Assembly (NCBI GenBank): GCA_032251435.1
Contig: JAVVEH010000018.1
Location: forward strand, 17,076-81,075
Length of the DNA stretch: 64,000 nucleotides
Source: JAVVEH01 sp032251435
Lineage (GTDB): Bacteria; Verrucomicrobiota; Lentisphaeria; Oligosphaerales; MVZH01
Direction: 5' to 3'
The notes under the pieces were generated by a model that saw only the letters and a list, made by a program, of their open reading frames with translations, was not told where the DNA came from and did not search any database. The position numbers were made by a program, and so were the translations under genes. Below are positions 43,702 through 52,457 of this stretch, piece after piece. How positions within the stretch are numbered: position 1 is the stretch's first letter; every line of letters starts with the position of its first letter.

Positions 43702-44559
43702 TCACCGCCCGGCGCGCATGCGTCGAAGGGTTTCCCCGGGATCTTTGCCGAGTTTTTTCATCACGAGTTGGAGATCCTCCCACGCTTCTTTCTTCCGCGC
43801 TGGAGACCGTAATAAGAACGATGGATGGAATGTGGGCATGACGGGAATCCCTTGATAATCCAGCCATTTGCCGTGCAGGCTTGTAATGCCGGTTTTCCCC
43901 ATTAGAAATTGCAGGGGAACCGCTCCAAGCAACACAATCGCTTTGGGCTGGATGAGGTCAATTTGCCGTTTTAAGAAGGGCAGGCACACGCGGGCTTCAC
44001 TGTCATTGGGGTTGCGGTTGCCGGGGGGCCGGCATTTGACAATATTGGTGATGTACACGCTTTCCCGGGTGAATTGCATGGCTTGGATCATTTTGTCCAG
44101 TTGCTGTCCCGCCGGTCCGACAAAGGGGCGGCCGATCTGATCCTCATGAAAACCGGGCCCTTCACCGATGAATAGCAGATCCGCTTCCCGGTTCACTTCG
44201 CCGAAGACGGGGTTGGTCCGGGTTTTGTGGAGAGGACAGCGGACGCAATCGTCCACCATCTTCACAAGCGTGTCCCAATCGGCGGTTTCCACGTCCGGGG
44301 CGGGGCTGACGCGTGGCGGGGCAAAGCCCGCGGCCGCCGCGGAGGGGGGCGGCATGTGTGACCCCGCGACGGGTTGATCCGTCCGCCGCGGAGTCCGCGG
44401 GGCGGGGCGGGGCGGAATAGGTGACCGAACCGCTTTTGGTGAAGCGAAAAGCGCCCGCAACGTGTCAGGCGCCAGGACGACGGCCTCTTCACCGGCCAAT
44501 TTCCGGCGTTTCAAGGAGTCGATAATATCATCAAAGATGTCTGGGGCGGGTGTCGTCAC
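43702..44559 (-). CDS. Family 4 uracil-DNA glycosylase
   Basis: Removes uracil from DNA. The family 4 motifs are 'FIGEGPGFHEDQIGRPFVGP' (active site) and 'PTFHPSFLLR'. Four Cys suited for the [4Fe-4S] cluster are in 'DDCVRCPLHKTR', 'NIVKCRPPG' and 'ARVCLPFL'. The N-terminal 85 residues are a Pro/Ala-rich, low-complexity region that often precedes this domain in other bacteria. The start is GTG at 44559, one base after the end of the upstream monooxygenase-like gene, so the two are cotranscribed. Confidence 0.93.
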   Translation of the reverse strand: MTTPAPDIFDDIIDSLKRRKLAGEEAVVLAPDTLRALFASPKAVRSPIPPRPAPRTPRRTDQPVAGSHMPPPSAAAAGFAPPRVSPAPDVETADWDTLVKMVDDCVRCPLHKTRTNPVFGEVNREADLLFIGEGPGFHEDQIGRPFVGPAGQQLDKMIQAMQFTRESVYITNIVKCRPPGNRNPNDSEARVCLPFLKRQIDLIQPKAIVLLGAVPLQFLMGKTGITSLHGKWLDYQGIPVMPTFHPSFLLRSPARKKEAWEDLQLVMKKLGKDPGETLRRMRAGR

Positions 44560-44560
44560 A

Positions 44561-44872
44561 CTAGTCCACCACTTCCATCACCTGTAAATCAACACCCTCG
44601 ACCCAGTCCTTGACCTTTTCGCGATAGGCCGCCATGTGCGCTGTCGCCAAATGAGCATGGAGGGCGGCCAGAGATTCCCACCCCTCAACGATTGTGATGA
44701 CATGCTCCCGCATGTCCCCTTGCGGGGGAAGACCGGCGTCGATGTCCACGGCGGGACTATAACCGAGGCAACCATCCTCGGCGAGAACATTGGCGAGATT
44801 TTCTTTGATGGCCTGTATGACGTTTTCCCGGCAGCCGGGTTTCACTTGAATGGCGGCGACAACATGAATCAT
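44561..44872 (-). CDS. Antibiotic-biosynthesis-monooxygenase-like protein (YgiN-type)
   Basis: Small ferredoxin-like alpha/beta protein of 103 residues. 'IHVVAAIQVKPGCRENVIQA' at the N-terminus and 'HVITIVEGWESLAALHAHLA' then 'HMAAYREKV' are typical of the ABM family, whose members act as quinol monooxygenases, haem degraders or proteins of unknown function. It is upstream of the UDG gene with one base between them. Function in this organism is not known. Confidence 0.85.
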   Translation of the reverse strand: MIHVVAAIQVKPGCRENVIQAIKENLANVLAEDGCLGYSPAVDIDAGLPPQGDMREHVITIVEGWESLAALHAHLATAHMAAYREKVKDWVEGVDLQVMEVVD

Positions 44873-44915
44873 AGTTTGGGTTCCCTGTTTAGGGTTTGAA
44901 GGTCAACGTCCAGAG

Positions 44916-46142
44916 TTATTCGCCCGCGCAGCGTTTCAAGAGTTCCGCGGCGACAGTCTCACCGGTCCGGCGGGCGGCCATGAGCGTGTCTTCTTTGGGG
45001 ACATATTTGCAGGTGACATCATCGGCGACCAAGTCAATGCCCATTTCCTCAACGTATGTGTGCAATTCAGGAATCGCCTTGCGGTTCCAGCCATAAGAGC
45101 CGAACACCGCGCCGATCAGATTCGCGGGCTTGAGTCCGCGCAGATAGGTCAGCATGTCGGCGATGGTGGGCAACACCCCGCTGTTGAGAGTTGAGGAGCC
45201 CACCAATAGAGCCCCGGCGTTCATCACCTCGGTGGCCACGTCACTGCGGTGGGCCTGATTCATGTTGAACACCTTCACTTCAACACCCCCCAGACGGAGC
45301 CCCTCGGCGATGGCCTTAGCCAGTTTCTCCGTGCTGTGCCACATGGTGTCAAAAACCACCACCGCCTTCGGGGTCGGTTTCTGCTCCACAAATCGCTGAT
45401 AGAGCCCCAAAATCCAGGCGATGTCTTCAGGCGTGCGCCAGATTGGACCATGATCGGGAGCGATCATGCGGATGTCAAGGTTTAATGTCGGCAGGCTTTT
45501 GAGAACTTTGTCGACTTGCTTAGAGTAAGGCAGCACAATATTCGCATAGTATTTTTCCACTTCCCAAAGCATGATGTCGCGGCTGTTCTCATCGGCGAAA
45601 ATGTGATTGGTGGCCAAGTGCATGCCAAAGGCGTCCTGACTGAACAGAACACCATCGCTGTCCAGGTAGCTGACCATGCTGTCGGGCCAGTGAATCATCC
45701 GGGTCTCGACAAAGGTCAGGCTCATGTTGCCCAGATCCGCTTTATCCCCCGTTTGCACCGCGGTGAATGTGTCGCTGACACCGAAATGCTCATCCAGGGC
45801 TTCGACACCCTTTTGGGATGCGTAGGCGACCGTTGGGGACACCTGTTCAAGCACTTCCGGAATACAACCGCTGTGATCCATCTCCGCATGATTGGAAACA
45901 AAAACATCAATCTGTTTCGGATCAATGACCGAGCGGATACGGGACAGCATTTCCGGCAGATAGGGCTTTTTGACCGTATCCACTAAGGTCACTTTATCAG
46001 CGAGAATCAAAAAGGCGTTGTAGGTGGTTCCACGGGGTGTCAGGTAGCCGTGAAACTCGTCAATATCCCAGTCAACCGCCCCGACCCAGTAAACAGAGTC
46101 GGACACTTTCTTGGCCATGTAAGGCTGGTCGTTCAGATTCAT
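44916..46142 (-). CDS. fprA: Diiron flavoprotein (FprA type)
   Basis: Reduces O2 to water or NO to N2O and protects anaerobes. The first 250 residues are a beta-lactamase fold with diiron ligands in 'SNHAEMDHSGC', 'MIHWPDSM', 'FSQDAFGMH' and 'APDHGPIW'; all expected His, Glu and Asp are present. The last 150 residues are a flavodoxin domain with FMN loop 'VVFDTMWHSTEKLA' and 'LLVGSSTLNSGVLPT'. AGGGA lies six bases before the start. 408 residues, normal for class A, without a rubredoxin domain. It heads the run of minus-strand genes towards ribE. Confidence 0.95.
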   Translation of the reverse strand: MNLNDQPYMAKKVSDSVYWVGAVDWDIDEFHGYLTPRGTTYNAFLILADKVTLVDTVKKPYLPEMLSRIRSVIDPKQIDVFVSNHAEMDHSGCIPEVLEQVSPTVAYASQKGVEALDEHFGVSDTFTAVQTGDKADLGNMSLTFVETRMIHWPDSMVSYLDSDGVLFSQDAFGMHLATNHIFADENSRDIMLWEVEKYYANIVLPYSKQVDKVLKSLPTLNLDIRMIAPDHGPIWRTPEDIAWILGLYQRFVEQKPTPKAVVVFDTMWHSTEKLAKAIAEGLRLGGVEVKVFNMNQAHRSDVATEVMNAGALLVGSSTLNSGVLPTIADMLTYLRGLKPANLIGAVFGSYGWNRKAIPELHTYVEEMGIDLVADDVTCKYVPKEDTLMAARRTGETVAAELLKRCAGE

Positions 46143-46347
46143 TGTTTTCCCTGTTTTTTGACGCGCCGGTTACCAAGTCTCCTGGAAGAGAAGTAGAGAA
46201 AATCTGGACTCACGCTGAATCGCGTCCGCACCGGTCAGGTTCAATACCCGTGTTCAGACGAACACCGGCCGACCGGACATCGCCCAGCGTGACTCGACAA
46301 ATGACATCAGAAGGGATTCCGACACTTCTTGGATTGTCAAAGTTCAA

Positions 46348-47241
46348 TTACTGGAAAAGATTTTTCACGGTTTCCGCTGAATCAAAGGGCAGGGCGCCGT
46401 CTTTAAGCACCCACGTTTCCCGATGAATGAGGTCCTCTCCAGGTTTCAACGTCACTTCCGGCCCCATCGTCTCCATTTCCACCATGAAATTGTCCGGGCC
46501 GATGTAAAAAGCGATATTGGTGTTCAACGGGTAGGTTCCGGCCCGGTTGAACACGACTTTTTTCGCGAAGGTGACATCATTGACCGGGTCACTCATGGCG
46601 ATAATACCCGGATGAGCTTGCACCATCCGCTTGTTTTCAACGCCCTTGGGGGTGATGAGAATCATATCGTCAGTGACTTGAATCTGGCTGTCATTAAAGC
46701 CGCCGGCGCCATGCCCCGCCCACTCCCGGAAACTGACCATGGTGAAGGCGTCCCAGCAACTGCCGTCACCAATGGGAATGGCGTAACGAGTCCCCTTGGT
46801 GGGCAGAGAGCACGTCAGCCCCCACAGGCCGCCGCTGTATAACATGTCACCCGCGTTGATCACGAAATTATCCACTTGAACCGAGCTGCTGCCCAGGAGC
46901 TTCACGGTCATGCCCCGCCGCGTTAAATTTGACGGGTTGACCGCGCCGGTCAGGCAGAAGCCGTTTCCGAACAGGGCGATGTCGCAGGGTTCATTATCCG
47001 TGGCGTAAGTGTCCTCACATTCATCCGCTCCCGGGCGGGTCATCCACACGCGGTGTCCGCCGCGGAGATCCCAGTCGCCACGCCCATACTTGCCGGGTTT
47101 CCAGAGCAATAAATTTTCGCCCTCCGGCTTGCCGAAAAAAGCGATCCGCGGTCCGAATTCAGTAATCGCCACCAAGCGCATGTCATCGGTGACAATTTCC
47201 ACCGCCCGCAGGCCTTCAAACACGGTTTGTGATACTTTCAT
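46348..47241 (-). CDS. Galactose-mutarotase-like protein (DUF4380-like)
   Basis: About 297 residues, beta-rich. 'LVAITEFGPRIAFFGKPEGE' followed by 'LLWKPGKYGRGDWDLRGGHR' resembles the opening of aldose-epimerase-fold proteins, in particular the DUF4380 group, as does 'ADECEDTYATDNEPC'. No enzyme activity can be assigned. Start at 47241 with GGGGA eight bases upstream; the frame is open to 47283. No signal peptide. It may act on a sugar in the cytoplasm. The 205 bases to fprA carry no gene that I can see. Confidence 0.65.
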   Translation of the reverse strand: MKVSQTVFEGLRAVEIVTDDMRLVAITEFGPRIAFFGKPEGENLLLWKPGKYGRGDWDLRGGHRVWMTRPGADECEDTYATDNEPCDIALFGNGFCLTGAVNPSNLTRRGMTVKLLGSSSVQVDNFVINAGDMLYSGGLWGLTCSLPTKGTRYAIPIGDGSCWDAFTMVSFREWAGHGAGGFNDSQIQVTDDMILITPKGVENKRMVQAHPGIIAMSDPVNDVTFAKKVVFNRAGTYPLNTNIAFYIGPDNFMVEMETMGPEVTLKPGEDLIHRETWVLKDGALPFDSAETVKNLFQ

Positions 47242-47399
47242 GTGTTTTCCCCAGTCCGCTTTTTCACCTGCTGTATTCAGCATATTATCTTTAAAATAAA
47301 CAAATTATGAAAAAATATCCAGCCCGGTCGCCGGGCTTTCTTTTAGCTAGAAACCAGTTCGAAATATACCTCTGAATCGCCTGTCCGCCAGTTTGCCGG

Positions 47400-48185
47400 T
47401 CAGCTATCCTTTTTTTGCCGCAGCTTTAATTCAGTCAGTTTAGCGTGCTTGAGAAAGGAGTTATACGCTGAGCCGACAGCGATGATCAAACCGGGAAATC
47501 CATCCAGAAATCCGCGTTTCAGAATATAATCGCGGGAAAACCGTCCGATTCCTCCCCAAAAGGCTCTTCCGGGCGATGTTGTTTTTCCGGCCGCGGCCAT
47601 GTCTTCCGCACCGGTCGTGGAATACCGGTTGATGGTGTTCACATGGTCGGCCACATCCGCGTACGTGTAGTGTTGATACGCATTCCGGAGCGTTTCGACG
47701 GGACCATCCACATGCACGCAGGCGTGCAATCCGCCTTTCCATTCACCCAGCGACCGCTTGTAGAGTCTGACTTCGCGGTCAGACTTCCAGGCGCCGTACT
47801 TAATCCAACGATCGATATACCACGTCCGGCGGGGCGCGATATAGCCTGCGGTTTGTGACGCGTTGTCCCGCCCGGCGTTTTCCGTCAGCCGCTCGTTGAT
47901 TTCCGCCGCCAGTTCATCAGGGATCACCTCATCCGCGTCGATAAACAGCGCCCAGTCGTGGGCGCAAGCGTCAGCGGCGAATTGATATTGATCGCGAAAG
48001 CCGGGCCAGGGGCGCTCAATAACCCGACTGGCGTGACGGCGGACGATTTCCAGCGTGCCGTCGGCGCTGCCTGAGTCAACAACAACGATTTCGTCCACCC
48101 AGGCAATGCTGCGCAGGGCGTTTTCCACAGTGCGGATATTGTCGCGGGTGAGCATGTAAGCCGAAATTTTAGGGCGTTCAAGCAT
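47400..48185 (-). CDS. Glycosyltransferase family 2, WaaE-like
   Basis: GT-A glycosyltransferase of 261 residues. 'KISAYMLTRDNIRTVENALR' and 'WVDEIVVVDSGSADGTLEIV' form the nucleotide-sugar site, 'LFIDADEVIP' carries the metal-binding DxD, and the later 'REVRLYKR', 'HACVHVDGPV' and 'HYTYADVADHVNTINRYS' are typical of the WaaE/KdtX branch that adds glucose to the LPS core. It fits with kdsD and the O-antigen-ligase-like protein. No good ribosome binding site before the start. Confidence 0.9.
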   Translation of the reverse strand: MLERPKISAYMLTRDNIRTVENALRSIAWVDEIVVVDSGSADGTLEIVRRHASRVIERPWPGFRDQYQFAADACAHDWALFIDADEVIPDELAAEINERLTENAGRDNASQTAGYIAPRRTWYIDRWIKYGAWKSDREVRLYKRSLGEWKGGLHACVHVDGPVETLRNAYQHYTYADVADHVNTINRYSTTGAEDMAAAGKTTSPGRAFWGGIGRFSRDYILKRGFLDGFPGLIIAVGSAYNSFLKHAKLTELKLRQKKDS

Positions 48186-48264
48186 GAAATAATCGAAACT
48201 TTCAAAAAAACGGGGTGAATCGCGGTGGTGACGGCGGCGAAAGGCTATGGCGACAGAGATACCC

Positions 48265-49824
48265 TTATGTTTGATTGGCTTCCGCCAAAGCCATCAACTG
48301 CCGCGTGAGCCCCTGTAGTTTGGTGTCGGCAACCGCCGCCAATTGGAGCAACGCGTGCTGAGCCTCCGTCAACGGGCCCGCCTGACCGCAACGGACGATT
48401 TCAATGGCGGTGTTGATCATTTTCGCCGGATCCGAAAGCCCGCGCCCGATGATTAACAAATTGCGGGCCAGATCCAGAACATGGTCCCGGCTGGGGCCAT
48501 TCGCTTCCCCCAAGGCGTCGGCGAAGACCTTATCCAACTGATCCATCCGGACCCGGGTTTGCTCTATCAAGGCGTTTATTTCCAGTTCCACATCGGTGAT
48601 TTGGGAGATTAATTCCGTGATGTAATCCGGGTCTCCCGTGTCACCATGAAGCGGTGTGTCCCGCATGAACTCCTCGAAATGCGTGACCGCGTCTCCCGAT
48701 TCGGGCGCGGTGCCGCCAAGCGTCTTGACCATGGATTTTATCCACAGCTCATCCCACAGCTCATCAGTCAGGCCTTGCTGCTTCATCCGGTGTTCTAATT
48801 CCGCGCCTGACAGCCCGAAACCCTTGTTCCGCATGACCTCGAGAATACGGTTTTCCATGCCGGTTAACATCTCACGTTTAAGCGCGTAGTCCGTAATCAG
48901 CTTGTCAATACCCAGCCGTTCTTTCGCATCTTCCACCAGTTCAGCCAGAATTTCGCCCGGACGGGTGTCCTTGCCATCCTCAGACTTTACGGAATACAAC
49001 AGCTCGTTTTTAAGATCATCCATGGCGTTGATCAACATGATCCGTCCTTCTGGCGTTTTCCCGCTTTGGGAATTTACCAGCAGATTCAATGTTTTTTTCA
49101 CGCATTTGGCCAGTGTCTGGAAGTCACATCCCTCCGCTTCCGGAGATTTCGCGGTGGCCGCGTCAAAAATCATTTCAGCGATTAACTGCGGATCTTGAGC
49201 CAAGGCTTCAGCGGCATCCGCGGCTTTGTCGATAAAGGTGTCGGTGTCACTACCCAGATAGGCCAGCAACAGAGCCGTGTCATATTCCGGATTTTCCGGG
49301 GCCGACCGTTTGGCGGGTTGGCTCTCCGGCACAGCGGAGACACGCCCCGGAGGCGGGCTGACAAGCTCATAATGCGCGTTTGAAAGCTGAATGTGATCCA
49401 CTTGCTTCTTTTTGAAGAAAGCCTCGATGCCGCCATGTCCCTCAATGGACACGGGCGACATGGACAGGATCTCCAGAAACATCTTCATTTCATAGCTCGT
49501 GCAGCCCGGGGTGATTTTCACCGCGGTCATTTTACGCGCTTCCATCGCTTGTTCCAGCGCTCTCATGTTTTGCGAATCAACAGAGAAGGCGTATTCGTTA
49601 ACGACCAGCTTGCTGTCACCGACACCCAGAAAGAGCATTCCCTGGGTTTCCCAAAAACGAGTGAGTTGTTCCCAGCAGTCGTTAAAGCTCGCTTCAGTCA
49701 AGTGGTGCATGGGCCCGTACACGAGAAAATTAGACAACGCCAAAGCCAGAGACCGCAACGCGTCTTTTGTCTGAGCGTGTCTTGTTTTGCCGTCCAGATC
49801 CAGTGGAAGTCGTTTGTCATCCAT
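48265..49824 (-). CDS. Unknown mostly helical protein
   Basis: About 519 residues with no signal peptide or membrane helix. The first 130 residues ('LRSLALALSNFLVYGPMHHL' and 'GMLFLGVGDSKLVVNEYAF') resemble the N-terminal region found in front of HD or HEAT-type domains in some PVC and delta-proteobacterial regulators. The rest is long, acidic and helical, and no HD motif or catalytic signature is seen. The start at 49824 is preferred to 49830 because AGGGGA then sits at a normal distance. It follows trmFO by 25 bases on the same strand, so the two may be cotranscribed. Confidence 0.6.
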   Translation of the reverse strand: MDDKRLPLDLDGKTRHAQTKDALRSLALALSNFLVYGPMHHLTEASFNDCWEQLTRFWETQGMLFLGVGDSKLVVNEYAFSVDSQNMRALEQAMEARKMTAVKITPGCTSYEMKMFLEILSMSPVSIEGHGGIEAFFKKKQVDHIQLSNAHYELVSPPPGRVSAVPESQPAKRSAPENPEYDTALLLAYLGSDTDTFIDKAADAAEALAQDPQLIAEMIFDAATAKSPEAEGCDFQTLAKCVKKTLNLLVNSQSGKTPEGRIMLINAMDDLKNELLYSVKSEDGKDTRPGEILAELVEDAKERLGIDKLITDYALKREMLTGMENRILEVMRNKGFGLSGAELEHRMKQQGLTDELWDELWIKSMVKTLGGTAPESGDAVTHFEEFMRDTPLHGDTGDPDYITELISQITDVELEINALIEQTRVRMDQLDKVFADALGEANGPSRDHVLDLARNLLIIGRGLSDPAKMINTAIEIVRCGQAGPLTEAQHALLQLAAVADTKLQGLTRQLMALAEANQT

Positions 49825-49849
49825 AATCATTCCCCTGTTGGTCTTTGGT

Positions 49850-51208
49850 TTACGCGTCCACCCATGTTTCCCGCTTCACAGCTTCCAACGCCTCCAAGGC
49901 GCGGGCGCTCATGACACCGTAGCGCTCACGCTTGCCTTTCACCGGTGGATCCGGCCGGGGCAAAAGACCAAAATTGGCCTTCATCGGCTGGAAATCTTCC
50001 GGAGCTGAATGAACTAGATAATTAATTAGAGCCCCGCTCATCGTGGAAAGTGGCAGTGTCACCAGGGATTTTTTCTGGATTTGACGGGCCGCGTTGACCC
50101 CCGCCAGCCATCCGGTGGCGACGTTGCCGATATATCCTTCCGCTCCGGAAAGCTGTCCGGCGATAAACACGCCGGGATCGGATCGGAGCCGCAGATGACT
50201 GTCCAATAGCGCCGGCGCTTTGATAAATGTGTTCCGATGCATTTGCCCTAACCGGAAAAAGTCCGCGTTTCCCAATCCCGGAATCAACCGGAAGACCCGT
50301 TTCTGCTCGCCGTAAGTTAAATTTGTCTGGAAGCCGACCATGTTGTAAAGGGTGCCCGCCAGATTATCCCGACGCAATTGGATGACCGCGTAAGGCCATC
50401 GATCCGTGCGCGGATCGGTCAGCCCCACCGGCCGGAGCGGTCCGAAAGCCAGCGTGCGGTGTCCGCGGCGGGCGAGCTCCTCCACGGGCAGACAGCCTTC
50501 AAAGAAATTGGGATCGTCGGTTTCGAAGTCCCGCAGGGGGGCTTTGTCCGCGCTGACCAAGGCCTCAACCAGACGGTCATAGGCGTCTTTGTCCAACGGG
50601 CAATTGATATAATCGCCTTCATCGCTGTCTCCACGATCATAGCGCGACGCTTTAAAGCAGATCGTCATGTCAATGGAATCCGCGTTAATCACCGGCGCCA
50701 TGGCGTCGTAAAAAGCCAGTGTTTCCCGACCTGTGACGCGGATGATGTCCTGGCATAAGGTGTCACTGGTTAGCGGTCCGGTGGCGAGAACCGTCGGGCG
50801 GTCTTCAGGAATGGCCGTAACCTCTTCCCGGATGACGGTGATGCCCGGGTGCGCCTCAATTTTTTCAGTGATAAATTCGGCGAAAGCTCCACGATCCACG
50901 GCCAACGCCCCTCCCGCTTCCACACGGGTGGCGCGGGCGGCGGTCAGCACAAGCGATTCCAGCCGGGTCATCTCTTCCTGTAATAACCCGGTGGCGCGGT
51001 CAGGCAGAGCGGAGCCAAGAGAATTGCTGCAGACGAGTTCCGCGAAAAGGGCGGTCTGGTGGGCGGGGGTCGTTTTGCCCGGCCGCATTTCGTAAAGGAC
51101 GCAAGGCACCCCGCGGCGGGCGACTTGCCAAGCGGCCTCACTTCCCGCCAGGCCGGCGCCGACGATGACGGCACCTTTGCTATTCGCAGTGTTTGCTATC
51201 CCTGTCAT
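49850..51208 (-). CDS. trmFO: Methylenetetrahydrofolate-tRNA (uracil-5-)-methyltransferase
   Basis: Makes ribothymidine at position 54 of tRNA with folate and FAD. The FAD motif 'AVIVGAGLAGSEAAWQVARR' is followed by the TrmFO-specific 'YEMRPGKTTPAHQTALFAEL' and 'VCSNSLGSALPDRATGLLQE'; Cys in the latter is conserved. The C-terminal 'QLSGAEGYIGNVATGWLAG' is also typical. 452 residues, normal. Its start has no ribosome binding site, and a strong promoter lies so close that the messenger may be leaderless. Confidence 0.96.
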   Translation of the reverse strand: MTGIANTANSKGAVIVGAGLAGSEAAWQVARRGVPCVLYEMRPGKTTPAHQTALFAELVCSNSLGSALPDRATGLLQEEMTRLESLVLTAARATRVEAGGALAVDRGAFAEFITEKIEAHPGITVIREEVTAIPEDRPTVLATGPLTSDTLCQDIIRVTGRETLAFYDAMAPVINADSIDMTICFKASRYDRGDSDEGDYINCPLDKDAYDRLVEALVSADKAPLRDFETDDPNFFEGCLPVEELARRGHRTLAFGPLRPVGLTDPRTDRWPYAVIQLRRDNLAGTLYNMVGFQTNLTYGEQKRVFRLIPGLGNADFFRLGQMHRNTFIKAPALLDSHLRLRSDPGVFIAGQLSGAEGYIGNVATGWLAGVNAARQIQKKSLVTLPLSTMSGALINYLVHSAPEDFQPMKANFGLLPRPDPPVKGKRERYGVMSARALEALEAVKRETWVDA

Positions 51209-51217
51209 TGGACTTAA

Positions 51218-51246
51218 AGTATAGTTGCGAAGACCGGGTTTTTCAA
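51218..51246 (-). promoter_or_regulatory. Promoter of trmFO, probably leaderless
   Basis: On the minus strand TTGAAA (51246-51241) and TATACT (51223-51218), each five of six to consensus, have an ideal 17-base spacer. The -10 ends only nine bases before the trmFO ATG (51208), so transcription would start about three to five bases before the start codon. Confidence 0.65.
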
Positions 51247-51272
51247 CCTCGCGTCATGATTAAAATGAAGCG

Positions 51273-52457
51273 GTGACTCCTGCTTTGACAGGCGGGGCCC
51301 GCATGGTGTTTATCCCGCCTCCGGAAACGGGGGTTTATCCGTGGAGTGACCGTTTGGTGAAACAAAGCTATCTAGTTGAAATTATGCCTGGCATGCAGGT
51401 TGACTGCCTGGGCCATGAGTCATTGGGAGTCAGCCTGGGCGACTCTGTAGTGATCACCTGTGATAAACACACGGATTGCGGGGTGGTCATCCGGGTGGGA
51501 ACCGGCGGCGCCCGGGCGGACACCAGCCGGGATTCTCAAACTCAGAGGAGAAGAGGCGATGGGAAAACACCGACCGCCGATGACAAGGCCGCGGAGATTA
51601 TCCGGTTGATGACCGATGCTGACTCCCGCAAAGCCGAGGACAATGAGTCCCGCGCGCAGTCCATGTTTAAAACCGCTCAGCGGAAAATTCGTGAACACCA
51701 CTTGGTGATGAAACTGATCAATTGCCACTACTCGTTGGATAAAAACATCGCCTTTTTTCAATTTAGCGCCGAAGGACGGGTGGATTTCCGCGGCTTGGTC
51801 CGGGATCTCTCCGGAGCGTTGCGCACCCGGATCGAATTGCGGCAGATTGGTGTCCGGGATGAGGCCGGTATCATTGGCGGTATCGGCGTGTGCGGTCAGC
51901 CTTTCTGTTGCGCGCGGTTCCTCAACCGGTTTCAAAGCGTCAATGTGAAGATGGCCAAAATCCAGCGGCTGAGTCTCAATCCGGCCAGTGTCAGCGGCGG
52001 CTGCGGCCGGCTGAAATGCTGTTTGCGATACGAAGTGGATGGCTATAAAGAGATGTGCCGGGGGTTGCCGAGAACTGGCGCCCGCTGCGTGACCCCGGAC
52101 GGTTGCGGACGAGTGGTGGACTGTAACGCCTTGACGCAAAAGGCGCGGGTGCGTTTGGATGATGGAAACGCTCAATTTAAAGATTTTGATGTGGCCGATG
52201 TCAGTCCCGCTCCGCCTTCCCAGGGTCCGCGGGAAGAGGAAAAACGGGACCAAGCGGGAAAAGGAGACCGGTCGAACCAGGACGGTTCCCGGGGCGCTCA
52301 GCCGCCGAAAAATGGCGGTGAAAACGCGAGCCGGCGGAATCCCCGTAACGCTGAGGGAAAAGGGAACCGGCGCCGCGCCAGGCGTCCAGGCGGTCGGCCC
52401 TCCCAGTCCGGTGGCGAAACGGGCAGCTCATCCGCCAGCGGTGATCAACCGGCATGA
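51273..52457 (+). CDS. PSP1-domain protein (RicT/YaaT-like) with basic tail
   Basis: The PSP1 C-terminal domain is well conserved: 'VDFRGLVRDLSGALRTRIEL', then 'IGGIGVCGQPFCCARFL' and 'VSGGCGRLKCCLRYE', which hold the Cys that bind Fe-S clusters in the Bacillus RicT-RicF-RicA complex, a factor in RNA processing. The last 95 residues are a low-complexity basic tail with many Gly, Arg and Asn, likely to bind RNA. Start is GTG at 51273 or ATG at 51303, the latter with GGCGGGG upstream. The stop overlaps the next gene (ATGA). Confidence 0.9.
   Translation: MTPALTGGARMVFIPPPETGVYPWSDRLVKQSYLVEIMPGMQVDCLGHESLGVSLGDSVVITCDKHTDCGVVIRVGTGGARADTSRDSQTQRRRGDGKTPTADDKAAEIIRLMTDADSRKAEDNESRAQSMFKTAQRKIREHHLVMKLINCHYSLDKNIAFFQFSAEGRVDFRGLVRDLSGALRTRIELRQIGVRDEAGIIGGIGVCGQPFCCARFLNRFQSVNVKMAKIQRLSLNPASVSGGCGRLKCCLRYEVDGYKEMCRGLPRTGARCVTPDGCGRVVDCNALTQKARVRLDDGNAQFKDFDVADVSPAPPSQGPREEEKRDQAGKGDRSNQDGSRGAQPPKNGGENASRRNPRNAEGKGNRRRARRPGGRPSQSGGETGSSSASGDQPA

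Noticed and set aside
43646..43867. Extended N-terminus of the aldo/keto reductase
   Set aside because: It overlaps the UDG gene and the barrel starts at the ATG at 43645.
46143..46347. tRNA-like GGTTCAATACC near 46239
   Set aside because: The flanking bases do not form the T-arm stem or an acceptor stem, so no tRNA can be drawn.
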